Positions 1 to 7,250 are shown, counted from the stretch's first letter. The stretch: DNA of 27,011 nucleotides from JBBIUS01 sp037440105 (GCA_037440105.1 JBBIUS010000012.1:1-27011); one strand, 5' to 3'. The notes: a model not told the origin generated them from the letters alone. Numbers and translations: made by a program.

Positions 1-2
1 AA

Positions 3-65
3 AATTCTAAAAAAGTTTTAGAAAAAGCAGACAAATTTTTAAAAAGAATTGGACATCATTTTTGA
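3..65 (+). CDS. C-terminal end of an unidentified gene (partial)
   Basis: An open frame enters from the left edge and stops at TGA 63-65, giving about 20 residues that end in KRIGHHF. The residues are Lys-rich and amphipathic, as is common at protein C-termini in AT-rich genomes. It is too short to assign a family. A perfect 38-base palindrome begins 19 bases after the stop. The frame may be real or may be chance. Confidence 0.35.
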   Translation, partial: NSKKVLEKADKFLKRIGHHF

Positions 66-84
66 CTATTTTAACTACAGACGA

Positions 85-122
85 TTCTCCAATTTTTTCA
101 CGATCGTGAAAAAATTGGAGAA
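85..122. repeat. Perfect 38-base palindrome
   Basis: The sequence reads identically on both strands from TTCTCC to GGAGAA, with CGATCG at the centre and no spacer. It lies just after the stop at 63-65. As RNA it could form a long stem, but no T-run follows the right arm, so it is not a classical intrinsic terminator. It could be a transcription end for both sides or a binding site. Confidence 0.8.
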
Positions 123-239
123 GGATGAATTTTTGGTTTGGCTGCATTAATTAGTTAATTTTCTCTGTCAAGAAAATAATTAAAGGAGGAAAGAGGATCC
201 CTTAGCAAGCAGGAATTTTATTTATTTGATTTTATAACA

Positions 240-362
240 ATGGCTAAATTTGGTTTGGTTGTTCTGCTCGTTAGTTTTGGTGTTTATTTACTGTGGGACA
301 CAGTCTTTAAAAATGTCCGCAAATTTAGTGTAATCAGTATTATTAAAGGATTAAAGAAATAA
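240..362 (+). CDS. Small membrane peptide, 40 aa, unknown function
   Basis: ATG 240 to TAA 360-362 encodes 40 residues. The first half is hydrophobic (FGLVVLLVSFGVYLLW, about residues 4-19) and looks like one membrane helix. The second half is basic (NVRKFSVISIIKGLKK), as expected for a cytoplasmic tail. The stop is one base before the ATG of the nitroreductase gene, which suggests co-transcription and possibly coupled translation. No ribosome site sits at the usual distance; a GGAGG-type sequence at 183-189 is about 50 bases upstream. I do not recognise a family. It is too short for standard gene callers, and its reality rests on composition and spacing. Confidence 0.5.
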   Translation: MAKFGLVVLLVSFGVYLLWDTVFKNVRKFSVISIIKGLKK

Positions 363-363
363 T

Positions 364-882
364 ATGGATGTCCTCAGGGTAATTAAAAATAGGCGGAGCA
401 TTAGAGAATTTCAAGATAAGAGAATTGAAGAAAAGAAAATTAATAAATTAATTGAAGCATTGATTTGGGCGCCGTCGGCTGGCAATTTGCAAGCGCGGAA
501 ATTTTATTTTGTTTTTGACAATGAAATAAAACAAAAATTAGCAAAGTCGGCAATGGATCAGGATTTTATTGCAGAGGCGCCACTCGTAATTGTTGCTTGT
601 GCTGATTATGAGCGGATTGAATGGAAATACGGCGAACGGGGTAGAGAGTTGTATTGCGTGGTTGATACGGCATTAAGCGTTGAAAATTTGCTTTTAGCAG
701 CTTGGGAGATTGGTTTAGGCGGGACAACGGTTGGCGCGTTCGATGATGAGGAAGTGAAAAAAATTTTAAACTTATCAGAAAAACAACGGCCGATTCTTAT
801 CATTCCACTCGGCTATCCAGCTGAAAGTCCAGAACCGCCAGAGAGAGTGAGTGAAGGGGAGGCAGTGGAAATTGTAAGATAG
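364..882 (+). CDS. Nitroreductase family protein
   Basis: 172 residues, the usual size for a single-domain FMN-dependent nitroreductase. The N-terminal RRSIREF (10-16) gives the phosphate-binding Arg/Ser cluster, APSAGNLQ (36-43) is the typical FMN-contact loop, GLGGTTVGAF (about 117-126) is the second conserved glycine segment, and IPLGYPAESPEPPER near the C-terminus is the usual closing motif. Members act as cytoplasmic homodimers and reduce nitro-compounds, quinones or flavins with NAD(P)H; the physiological substrate cannot be read from sequence. It follows the 40-residue membrane peptide by one base. No Shine-Dalgarno precedes the ATG. Family assignment is secure, substrate unknown. Confidence 0.9.
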   Translation: MDVLRVIKNRRSIREFQDKRIEEKKINKLIEALIWAPSAGNLQARKFYFVFDNEIKQKLAKSAMDQDFIAEAPLVIVACADYERIEWKYGERGRELYCVVDTALSVENLLLAAWEIGLGGTTVGAFDDEEVKKILNLSEKQRPILIIPLGYPAESPEPPERVSEGEAVEIVR

Positions 883-900
883 ATATTTGATAAACCGAAT

Positions 901-968
901 GAATAAGAAATCAGGAATCATAGTTTTAATTTTTTGTATGATTCACGATTCTTAATTCATAATTCACA
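901..968. repeat. Intergenic inverted repeat built of 7-base units
   Basis: The left arm (901-922, GAATAAG/AAATCAG/GAATCAT) and right arm (937-968, repeated units ending in ATTC) are roughly complementary and both step in 7 bases. The same unit family forms the element at 17620-17688. It fills the gap between the nitroreductase and the EF-Tu-like gene. Confidence 0.7.
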
Positions 969-973
969 CAAAT

Positions 974-1231
974 ATGCTAGAGAAAGAAATTGGAAAAGTG
1001 ACCCATTATTTTCCAAAAGTTGGGGTTGCGATTGTTAAATTGACAGACTCGCTTGCTTTGGGTGACGCTATTCACTTTAAGGGAGAAACAGTTGATTTTG
1101 AGCAAAAAGTTGAATCAATGCAGGTCGAACATCAGTCGGTTAATGAGGGAAAAATTGGAGAAGAGATGGGAATTAAAGTTAGCGGAAAAGTGAGAGAGGG
1201 GAATAAAGTTTATAAGGTAATCGCAGAATAG
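974..1231 (+). CDS. Translation elongation factor-like small protein (EF-Tu domain 2-like)
   Basis: 85 residues. The pattern GKVTHYFPKVGVAIVKL, then LALGDAIHFKG, KVESMQVEH, GEEMGIKVSGKVREGNKVYKV matches the beta-barrel domain 2 of translational GTPases: a GD-I-F turn, a V-SMQ strand and a final GIK...VREGDKVY strand. There is no GTPase domain, so this is a stand-alone barrel. Such small proteins are commonly annotated as elongation-factor-like; their role is unknown, and nucleic-acid or ribosome binding is only an inference. It is flanked by repeat-filled gaps on both sides and has no Shine-Dalgarno. Confidence 0.8.
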   Translation: MLEKEIGKVTHYFPKVGVAIVKLTDSLALGDAIHFKGETVDFEQKVESMQVEHQSVNEGKIGEEMGIKVSGKVREGNKVYKVIAE

Positions 1232-1279
1232 TTTTTAAGTTCTTGAGTTTTTAAATTCTTAAGTTTTTAAGTTCTAATG
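1232..1279 (+). repeat. Three tandem 16-base units running into a start codon
   Basis: TTTTTAAGTTCTTGAG, TTTTTAAATTCTTAAG and TTTTTAAGTTCTAATG follow one another directly. Each can be split into two 8-base halves. The last unit contains the ATG of the DUF763 gene, so the whole spacer between two genes is repeat. Confidence 0.8.
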
Positions 1280-2350
1280 AGAACTGGAATTGCCAATCTG
1301 CCGCTCCACTTGGGCTCGGCCCCGTTGTGGCTTTTTGAGAGGATGAAATTGTTGGCCAGAGAAATTGTTTGGGCCCTGCGGTGTGAATTTGGCCCAGAAG
1401 AAATCTTACAGCGGTTTTCAGATCCTTTTTGGTTTCAATCGTTCGGCTGTGTTCTTGGTTTTGATTGGCACTCGTCAGGGCTAACAACCACAGTATGCGG
1501 CGCACTAAAAGAAGGTTTGCGGGGTCAAGAATATGACCTCGGTCTTTTTATTGCGGGAGGAAAAGGTAAAGCTTCGAGAAAAACGCCAAATGAAATTGTG
1601 GAGTGGGCTGACAAATTTTCTTTTAATGACAGCGTAGTCAAGAGGTTGGTTTACGCTAGCAAAATGAGCGCTAAAGTCGATAATACGGCTGTGCAAGACG
1701 GATACCAACTATACCATCACAGTTTCATTTTCACTGAAGACGGCAAGTGGTCTGTTATTCAACAAGGTATGAACGAACAAAACAGAATGGCGCGAAGATA
1801 TCATTGGTTAGGAGAAAATGTTAATGATTTTGTTGATGAGCCGCACAGCGCGGTTTGTTGCGATAAAAAATCGAAAACATTGAATTTAGTGGCTCATGAA
1901 AGCAAGGACGCAAGGAAGATAAGTGCAGAATTAGTGAGTAATGAATACCAAACATTGATGAAAGATTTGAAGAAAATAGAAAAATTGGAAATGCCAAGAC
2001 ACCACGAAGTAAAAGAAGTCGATTTTTCCTCAAAACGGCTAGCAAAAATTTTACATACTGCGTCTGAAAGAAAACCAAAAAATTTTGAAGAACTTTTGGG
2101 TATTGAAGGGGTGGGGCCAAAAACCGTTCGTGCCCTGGCTCTTGTTTCGGAGTTAATTTATGGCGCTAAACCATCTTTTCGTGATCCAGCTCGTTTTAGT
2201 TTTGCTCATGGTGGTAAAGACGGTTATCCTTATCCAGTAGATCGTGAGCAGTATGATCAATCAATCGAGATTTTAAGCAGTGCGATACAAAGAGCAAAAA
2301 TCGGAAAAAGAGAAAAATTAGAAGGATTAAAAAGATTGTATTTACATTAA
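1277..2350 (+). CDS. DUF763 domain-containing protein
   Basis: 357 residues. The start (MRTGIANLPLHLGSAPLWL) and the following segments (EILQRFSDPFWFQSFGCVLGFDWHSSG; GLFIAGGKGKASRKTP; VDNTAVQDGYQLYHH) are characteristic of DUF763. At about residues 270-296 there is a helix-hairpin-helix-like stretch (ELLGIEGVGPKTVRALALV), a fold that usually contacts DNA. My recollection is that DUF763 is mainly found in archaea, thermophiles and uncultured bacteria; its function is not established, and DNA or nucleotide metabolism is only a guess. The ATG lies inside an 8/16-base tandem repeat and has no Shine-Dalgarno. The call is strong, the function open. Confidence 0.88.
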   Translation: MRTGIANLPLHLGSAPLWLFERMKLLAREIVWALRCEFGPEEILQRFSDPFWFQSFGCVLGFDWHSSGLTTTVCGALKEGLRGQEYDLGLFIAGGKGKASRKTPNEIVEWADKFSFNDSVVKRLVYASKMSAKVDNTAVQDGYQLYHHSFIFTEDGKWSVIQQGMNEQNRMARRYHWLGENVNDFVDEPHSAVCCDKKSKTLNLVAHESKDARKISAELVSNEYQTLMKDLKKIEKLEMPRHHEVKEVDFSSKRLAKILHTASERKPKNFEELLGIEGVGPKTVRALALVSELIYGAKPSFRDPARFSFAHGGKDGYPYPVDREQYDQSIEILSSAIQRAKIGKREKLEGLKRLYLH

Positions 2351-2362
2351 AAATATAAAAAG

Positions 2363-2445
2363 CCAATAAGTTTCTATCAATTTCTATAAATTTCAATAAG
2401 TTTTAGAAACTGATAGAAACTAGTAGGAACTTGTAGAAATTTATT
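2363..2445. repeat. Intergenic inverted repeat with about 10-base periodicity
   Basis: The left half repeats AGTTTCTATC/AATTTCTATA-like units and the right half repeats TAGAAACTGA/TAGAAACTAG/TAGGAACTTG/TAGAAATTTA. The halves are approximate reverse complements and could form a long imperfect hairpin. It differs from the 7-base family in its step. Confidence 0.65.
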
Positions 2446-2475
2446 GTTTTTGTTTTTATTTTTTGGTTTAAAATT

Positions 2476-2967
2476 ATGATTGACTATATTTCTTGGTTTA
2501 AAAATTTTCCTCCAGAACTGGCTACTTTCCTTCTCTCCATGATTCCAATAGCAGAACTTCGCGTCGCCTTACCTGTCGCATTGGTGGTATACAAACTTCC
2601 GCTCTTAGTAGCTTTTTTTTGGTCATTTTTAGGCAACATGCTGCCAATATTTTTGGTTGTCTATTTATTGAGGCCATTTGCTGCTTTTTTAGCCAAACAC
2701 TCAAAGTTAGCAGATAAATTTTTTTCTTGGTGGTTTAATCGTGTGCGCTATAAATTTGAGCAAGGAGCGTTAAAATACGGCGTTAATTTTGCTTTAATTA
2801 TTTTCGTTGCCATTCCCTTCCCGTTAACCGGCGCTTGGTCCGGGGCCGTGGCTTCGTTTCTTTTTGGTATTCCTCCCCGCCGTGCCTTGATTTTGATTTT
2901 TTTAGGTGTTATAATAGCAGGGATTATTGTCACGTTAGTTACCTTAGGTGGTAGGTTATTATTTTAA
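2476..2967 (+). CDS. Small multidrug export-like membrane protein (Sm_multidrug_ex family)
   Basis: 163 residues, very hydrophobic, with about four membrane segments (roughly 35-70, 95-120 and 135-160, plus a re-entrant N-terminal stretch). The opening MIPIAELRVALPVAL and the later IPFPLTGAWSGAVASFLFGIP are the family's two signature segments, arranged as pseudo-repeats similar to DedA-type proteins. The family name implies export of small molecules, but transport has little direct support and substrates are unknown. The murD gene starts three bases after its stop, so it is probably transcribed with the murein genes. Confidence 0.8.
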   Translation: MIDYISWFKNFPPELATFLLSMIPIAELRVALPVALVVYKLPLLVAFFWSFLGNMLPIFLVVYLLRPFAAFLAKHSKLADKFFSWWFNRVRYKFEQGALKYGVNFALIIFVAIPFPLTGAWSGAVASFLFGIPPRRALILIFLGVIIAGIIVTLVTLGGRLLF

Positions 2968-2970
2968 TTT

Positions 2971-4368
2971 ATGTTTGATTTTAGAAACAAAAAAATAACT
3001 GTAATGGGACTCGGCCTTTTGGGTCGGGGAATTGGGATTGTTAAATATTTAGTGGGTAAGGGGGCGAAAGTGACAGTGACGGATTTAAAAAATGTGAAAG
3101 AATTAAAATCACCCATTGATGAGATAAATAAGTTTTATCAAAAAATTCAAAATTCAAAATTTAAAATTCAAAATTACAATTCAAAATTAAAAATTTATCG
3201 GCCAAAGTTCGTGATGGGCCAACATCGACTGGAAGATTTTAGGGATGTCGACATGGTTTTTAAGGCTGCTGGTGTGCCATTAGATTCGCCGTATATTGCC
3301 GAGGCAAAAAAGTACAGTGTACCGGTTTATATGGACGATGCTCTGTTTGCTCGCGAAGCGCCGTGCGAAATAATTGGCATTACTGGAACACGTGGGAAAA
3401 CAACGACCTCAACTTTGATTTATGAGCTTGCCAAGGAAACTGGTAAAAAAACATATTTGGGCGGCAATATCCGCGGTATGGCCACTTTGCCGTTTTTAGA
3501 TAAAGTGAAAGAAAATGATCTTGTCGTTTTAGAATTATCAAGTTGGCAACTGCAAGGTTGGCGTGATTTAAAAATTAGTCCGCATATCTCTGTTGTTACA
3601 AACGTTTATCCAGATCATCAAAATTATTATAAAAATAGCATGGCAAAATATGTCCGCGATAAAGAAGCAATTTTTGCCAATCAAAAGAAAAATGATTTTT
3701 TAGTTTTAAATAAAAATTGTCCATGGTGTCAGAAAATGGGCAAAAAGGCAGCGGGGAAAGTGATTTGGTTTTCCGGAAGTGATGTTCCGCGTAGCTGGAA
3801 TTTAAAGATTTTAGGAAAGCACAATTTGGAAAATGTTGCCGCGGCTATGGCGGTGGGAAAAATTTTAAAACTGCCACTATCCAAAATTAAAAAAGTGGTA
3901 GAAAATTTTTCTGGGGTAGACGGTCGACTGCAGTTTGTAAGAAAAGTGGATGGTGTTGAATATTATAATGACACAACTGCGACAATGCCAGAAGCAACAA
4001 TTGCGGCACTTACTGCTCTGGCAGAAAACAAAAGAACCAAAAAACGGATAGTGTTAATCGCCGGTGGAGCGGATAAGAATTTAAACTTTAAAAATCTGGC
4101 GCTGGAAATTAAAAAATATACTAAGGCAGTAGTGCTGCTTAATGGCACAGCCACACCTAAATTAAATTACAAATTACAAATTACAAATCACAAATCACCA
4201 ATTGTTCATGCAAAGAGCATGAAAGAGGCGGTAAAAGCAGCAGAAAAAATGGCGCAAAAAGGTGACATTGTCTTACTTTCTCCGTCCGCTGCAAGCTTTG
4301 GAATGTTTAAAAATGAATTTGACCGCGGTGAACAATTTTTGAAAGAGGTGAATAAAATTAAAAATTAA
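2971..4368 (+). CDS. murD: UDP-N-acetylmuramoyl-L-alanine--D-glutamate ligase
   Basis: 465 residues. An N-terminal Rossmann segment (VMGLGLLGRGIG, about 11-22) binds the UDP-precursor; the central ATPase has the Mur-ligase P-loop GITGTRGKTTTST (about 135-147); the C-terminal domain ends with LLSPSAASFGMFKNEFDRG, the MurD-type closing motif. The enzyme adds D-Glu to UDP-MurNAc-L-Ala in the cytoplasm. Two peptide inserts stand out: KIQNSKFKIQNYNSKLKI (residues about 58-76) and LNYKLQITNHKS (about 398-410), both encoded by 7-base repeats and lying in surface-type linker positions. Even the stop codon lies in repeat (AAAATTAAAAATTAA). No Shine-Dalgarno; the ATG follows the previous gene directly. 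A MurE-like gene follows. Confidence 0.93.
   Translation: MFDFRNKKITVMGLGLLGRGIGIVKYLVGKGAKVTVTDLKNVKELKSPIDEINKFYQKIQNSKFKIQNYNSKLKIYRPKFVMGQHRLEDFRDVDMVFKAAGVPLDSPYIAEAKKYSVPVYMDDALFAREAPCEIIGITGTRGKTTTSTLIYELAKETGKKTYLGGNIRGMATLPFLDKVKENDLVVLELSSWQLQGWRDLKISPHISVVTNVYPDHQNYYKNSMAKYVRDKEAIFANQKKNDFLVLNKNCPWCQKMGKKAAGKVIWFSGSDVPRSWNLKILGKHNLENVAAAMAVGKILKLPLSKIKKVVENFSGVDGRLQFVRKVDGVEYYNDTTATMPEATIAALTALAENKRTKKRIVLIAGGADKNLNFKNLALEIKKYTKAVVLLNGTATPKLNYKLQITNHKSPIVHAKSMKEAVKAAEKMAQKGDIVLLSPSAASFGMFKNEFDRGEQFLKEVNKIKN
3142..3196 (+). repeat. 7-base repeat inside murD (first insert)
   Basis: Units AAAATTC, AAAATTC, AAAATTT, AAAATTC, AAAATTA, a 6-base unit, AAAATTA and AAAATTT follow in register. 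They are translated as part of MurD (IQNSKFKIQNYNSKLKI) without breaking the frame. Confidence 0.8.
4164..4198 (+). repeat. 7-base repeat inside murD (second insert)
   Basis: Five tandem units: AAATTAC three times, then AAATCAC twice. They are translated in frame as NYKLQITNHKS in the C-terminal domain. Confidence 0.85.
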
Positions 4369-4402
4369 AAATGCAAAATTAAAAATTACAATTAAAATTT
4401 TT
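4354..4402 (+). repeat. 7-base repeat spanning the murD stop and the murD-murE gap
   Basis: AAAATTA/AAAATTA/AAAATGC/AAAATTA-type units begin in the last codons of murD, supply its TAA stop, and continue across most of the intergenic gap. Confidence 0.7.
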
Positions 4403-4421
4403 ATTTTGTATTTGACATTGC

Positions 4422-5801
4422 ATGAACTTAAAAGAAACAATTAAAAAGATTATTCCGCGTTTTTTGCTACGGTGGTATCATAAAATTTTAGCTTTAGCGG
4501 CTAATGTTTTTTATGGTTTTCCATCAAATAAGATGATTGTGATTGGCGTAACAGGCACGAATGGTAAATCTACAACCGTGCATTTGATTGCAAAAATATT
4601 TGAAGGCGCAGGTTATAAAGTAGGCGCGACTTCTACAGTTGGTTTTAAAGTTGGTGACCGTGAATGGTTGAACAATAAAAAAATGACCATGCTCGGTCGT
4701 TTTGCTTTACAAAAATTGTTGCGCGAAATGGTAGATGCAGGATGCAAATATGCTGTAGTTGAAACCTCATCTCAAGGTGTGGACCAGTTTCGTCATTTAG
4801 GTATTAATTATGACGTGGCAGTTTTTACTAATTTAACGCCAGAACACATTGAAGCTCACGGAGGTTTTGAAAATTACAAAAAAGCAAAAGGAAAATTTTT
4901 TGCCCACTTGACTGCTAAGCCACGCAAAGTGATAGATGGGAAAGAGGTGCCAAAGGTAAGTGTGGTCAATGTGGATGATGAACATGCGAAATATTTTTCA
5001 GGATTTCCGGCGGATGAGAAATGGGACTACGGTCTTAAATTAAAAATTAAAAATGCAAAATTAAAAAGTACAATTCAAAATTTAAAATTAATTGGAGCAG
5101 AAAATGTGGTGTTGGGGGCTGATGGCGTGGATTTCATGGTTAGAGACGTATCATTTCGTTTAAAATTGTTTGGCGAATTTAATGTTTATAATGCTCTGGC
5201 TGCGGTATGTGTTGGATTGTCACAAGGGTTGTCTCTCGAGATAATTTCAAAAGCATTGGAAAAAGTAGGTGGTGTGCCAGGCCGAATGGAATTTATTGGC
5301 GAAGGACAAAAATTCAAAGTATTAGTAGACTATGCGCCTGAGCCTGCTTCAATGCTACAACTTTACAAAACAATCCATGATTCCAGATTCATAATTCCTG
5401 ATTCAAAAATAATTCATGTTCTCGGCTCGGCCGGCGGCGGACGCGACAAAGCCAGAAGACCAATTTTAGGCCAAATCGCCGCAGAAAACGCTGATTATGT
5501 TATAATTACTAATGAGGATCCGTACGATGAGGACCCCGTGGAGATAATTAGGCAGGTGGCGGCAGGGGCCAGAAAATGTCAAATGTCAAATGTCAAATGT
5601 CAAATGAAGGAATTGTGGGAAATTAAAGACCGTGGCGAGGCAATTGCCAAAGCCTTGAGTTTAGCTCGCGAAGGCGATTTGGTGCTTATCACAGGCAAAG
5701 GATGCGAGCAGGCGATTTGCACTGAGGGAGGCAAAAAGATTCCTTGGGATGACCGAAAAAAAGTGAAAGAGATTTTGGAAGTTATAAAATCAAAAGTATA
5801 A
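4422..5801 (+). CDS. murE: MurE-like UDP-MurNAc-tripeptide synthetase (amino-acid substrate uncertain)
   Basis: 459 residues of a three-domain Mur ligase. The P-loop GVTGTNGKSTT is at about 42-52, VETSSQGVDQFRHLG and TNLTPEHIEAHG follow, then VPGRMEFI and a C-terminal domain with GSAGGGRDKARRP. The enzyme should add the third residue of the murein stem peptide in the cytoplasm. The third-residue motif, DNPR in diaminopimelate-adding MurE, reads E365-D366-P367-Y368, and the usual DYAHTP reads DYAPEP, so the amino acid added is unclear. Three 7-base-repeat inserts are translated (about residues 206-224, 319-332 and 386-396). A TTGACA at 4412 lies too close to the ATG to be its -35. Confidence 0.88.
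   Translation: MNLKETIKKIIPRFLLRWYHKILALAANVFYGFPSNKMIVIGVTGTNGKSTTVHLIAKIFEGAGYKVGATSTVGFKVGDREWLNNKKMTMLGRFALQKLLREMVDAGCKYAVVETSSQGVDQFRHLGINYDVAVFTNLTPEHIEAHGGFENYKKAKGKFFAHLTAKPRKVIDGKEVPKVSVVNVDDEHAKYFSGFPADEKWDYGLKLKIKNAKLKSTIQNLKLIGAENVVLGADGVDFMVRDVSFRLKLFGEFNVYNALAAVCVGLSQGLSLEIISKALEKVGGVPGRMEFIGEGQKFKVLVDYAPEPASMLQLYKTIHDSRFIIPDSKIIHVLGSAGGGRDKARRPILGQIAAENADYVIITNEDPYDEDPVEIIRQVAAGARKCQMSNVKCQMKELWEIKDRGEAIAKALSLAREGDLVLITGKGCEQAICTEGGKKIPWDDRKKVKEILEVIKSKV
5041..5092 (+). repeat. 7-base repeat inside murE (first insert)
   Basis: TTAAAAA, TTAAAAA, TGCAAAA, TTAAAAA, GTACAAT, TCAAAAT, TTAAAAT step in sevens, beginning at the last bases before 5041. They are translated as LKIKNAKLKSTIQNLKL, a basic low-complexity insert. 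Confidence 0.75.
5374..5416 (+). repeat. 7-base repeat inside murE (second insert)
   Basis: TCCATGA, TTCCAGA, TTCATAA, TTCCTGA and TTCAAAA step in sevens and are translated as HDSRFIIPDSKII. The units resemble the intergenic GAATCAT family read on the other strand. Confidence 0.65.
5574..5606 (+). repeat. 7-base repeat inside murE (third insert)
   Basis: AAATGTC occurs four times without change, followed by a partial fifth unit. It is translated as KCQMSNVKCQM: 21 bases (three units) make seven codons, after which the peptide repeats. This is the least decayed repeat copy in the window. Confidence 0.9.
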
Positions 5802-5814
5802 TTTCTATTAGATT

Positions 5815-6444
5815 ATGGAAATTGTTAAAGTAAATCCAAAACAGCCAGAAAAAGCAGTTCTAAAAAGAGCAGTAGACATTTTAAAAAGAGGCGGGGTGAT
5901 AGTTTATCCCACGGAAACAGTTTATGGTTTAGGAGCTAATATATTTGATAAAAAGGCCGTAAAAAAAATTTTTTTAATAAAGGGACGAACCTTTCGAAAA
6001 CCCCTCTCAGCTGCCGTTAGTGGATTAAAAGAAGCGGAACAGATCGCCAAGTTTAATTTGAAGGCAAAAAAAATTTTTAAAAAATTTTTACCAGGCCCCT
6101 TGACTTTAGTTTTATTTAAAAAGGCGTGTGTCCCTGATTTAGTAACAGCCGGTAGAAAAAAGATAGCTATCAGAGTTCCTGACTTTAAAGTTACATTAGA
6201 TTTATTAAAGAAATGTCGTTTTCCGATAACTTCTACTTCAGCAAATATTTCTGGTAAATCGGCTCCTTGTTCTGTCAGTGCTGTAACCAAACAATTCAAA
6301 AATAAAAAAAATCAGCCAGATCTCATTTTAGATGTCGGAAGAACACCAATTGGTCGCCCTTCAACTATTATTGATTTAACTCAAAAAAAACCAAAAATTT
6401 TAAGAGAAGGACCAATCAAACAAAAAAATTATTTGAGTTCTTAA
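5815..6444 (+). CDS. tsaC: L-threonylcarbamoyladenylate synthase (TsaC/Sua5/YrdC family)
   Basis: 209 residues, close to a single YrdC domain without the C-terminal Sua5 domain. LKRGGVIVYPTETVYGLGAN (about 23-42), the KGR...KPLS loop, FLPGPLTLVL, IAIRVPD, ITSTSANISGKSAP and GRPSTIIDL are all family hallmarks, with the basic and Ser/Asn residues that hold threonine, bicarbonate and ATP. The enzyme makes threonylcarbamoyl-AMP for t6A at position 37 of ANN-decoding tRNAs. It lies 13 bases after the murE stop, and the next ATG begins one base after its own stop, so it looks embedded in the murein operon by transcription rather than by function. Confidence 0.93.
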   Translation: MEIVKVNPKQPEKAVLKRAVDILKRGGVIVYPTETVYGLGANIFDKKAVKKIFLIKGRTFRKPLSAAVSGLKEAEQIAKFNLKAKKIFKKFLPGPLTLVLFKKACVPDLVTAGRKKIAIRVPDFKVTLDLLKKCRFPITSTSANISGKSAPCSVSAVTKQFKNKKNQPDLILDVGRTPIGRPSTIIDLTQKKPKILREGPIKQKNYLSS

Positions 6445-6445
6445 A

Positions 6446-7222
6446 ATGTTAGCATTAAGCGATTTAGGGGGCGCTTGTCTTTGCTCGAGCCTGTCTTTTG
6501 TGAATCAGCTAGATAATAATAAAAATAAAAGGGCAGATAATTTTGTGATTAAAAAATTAAATCTAAAAGAAAACGAAAGAATAGTTAAGATTGTGCGCTG
6601 TTATCCTTTAACATATTTTTTTCCTATTTTAGCCACTTTTATTTTAATTGCCACTCCTTTCTTTTTTCTTTTTTTATTTTTTTCTTGGGGTTTGATAGGT
6701 TTGGTTATTTTTTTGGGCCTCATTTTTTTAGGTATAATTTATGGAGCAAGAGAATTTGTTTTATGGTATTTTAATGTTTTTGTAATTACAAACCAAAGAA
6801 TCGTAGATATTGACCAAAGAGGGTTTTTTGACCGAATTGTTTCTGAAGCGCCGTTCGAAAAAATTCAAGATATTTCATATCGAATAAAAGGAATTTTTCA
6901 AACTTTATTTCATTACGGAAATATTCAAATTCAAACAGCTGGTACTGCCTTAAGGTTAGAACTAAAAAATATTTACCAGCCAGAAAAAGTTCAGGAATTG
7001 ATTACTTATCTTATAAAACAAGATCAAAAATTAAAATCGCAAAGCGCAGATTCAATTATTTCTGGAGAAAGAGTCGATAAGATTCCTCTTAACGATTTCG
7101 AATTTTTAAAAAAGAAAATTGTCGGTTTAGACGGAAACCAATTAGCAGAATTAGATAAAAAAATAAAAGAAGAAATGAGAGGTAAAATGATAAAGTCAAT
7201 ACAAAACGAAGAAGAATTGTAA
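6446..7222 (+). CDS. PH-domain-containing membrane protein (bacterial PH, YdbS-like)
   Basis: 258 residues. After a polar N-terminus come two strong membrane helices (about 52-107, rich in F, L and I), then a bacterial PH-like domain with the recurring pattern VLWYFNVFVITNQRIVDID...FFDRIVSEAPFEKIQDISYRIKGIFQTLFHYGNIQIQTAG (about 108-190). The C-terminal third is charged and helical. The family is membrane-anchored and poorly understood. The exact start is uncertain: ATG 6446 adds an odd Cys-rich leader, and GTG at 6500 or 6545 would still leave the membrane and PH regions intact. It is followed closely by ftsB, suggesting an envelope role. Confidence 0.8.
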   Translation: MLALSDLGGACLCSSLSFVNQLDNNKNKRADNFVIKKLNLKENERIVKIVRCYPLTYFFPILATFILIATPFFFLFLFFSWGLIGLVIFLGLIFLGIIYGAREFVLWYFNVFVITNQRIVDIDQRGFFDRIVSEAPFEKIQDISYRIKGIFQTLFHYGNIQIQTAGTALRLELKNIYQPEKVQELITYLIKQDQKLKSQSADSIISGERVDKIPLNDFEFLKKKIVGLDGNQLAELDKKIKEEMRGKMIKSIQNEEEL

Positions 7223-7250
7223 TTTTTTAGTTTATTTGTTATTATTTTGT

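Noticed and set aside
4412..4417. TTGACA just before murE
   Set aside because: No -10 at the proper distance; the spacer would run into the coding region.
6446..6544. The Cys-rich N-terminus of the PH-domain protein as a lipoprotein signal
   Set aside because: The segment is not a typical signal peptide and may not be translated, since later GTG starts exist; membrane helices start only at about residue 52.
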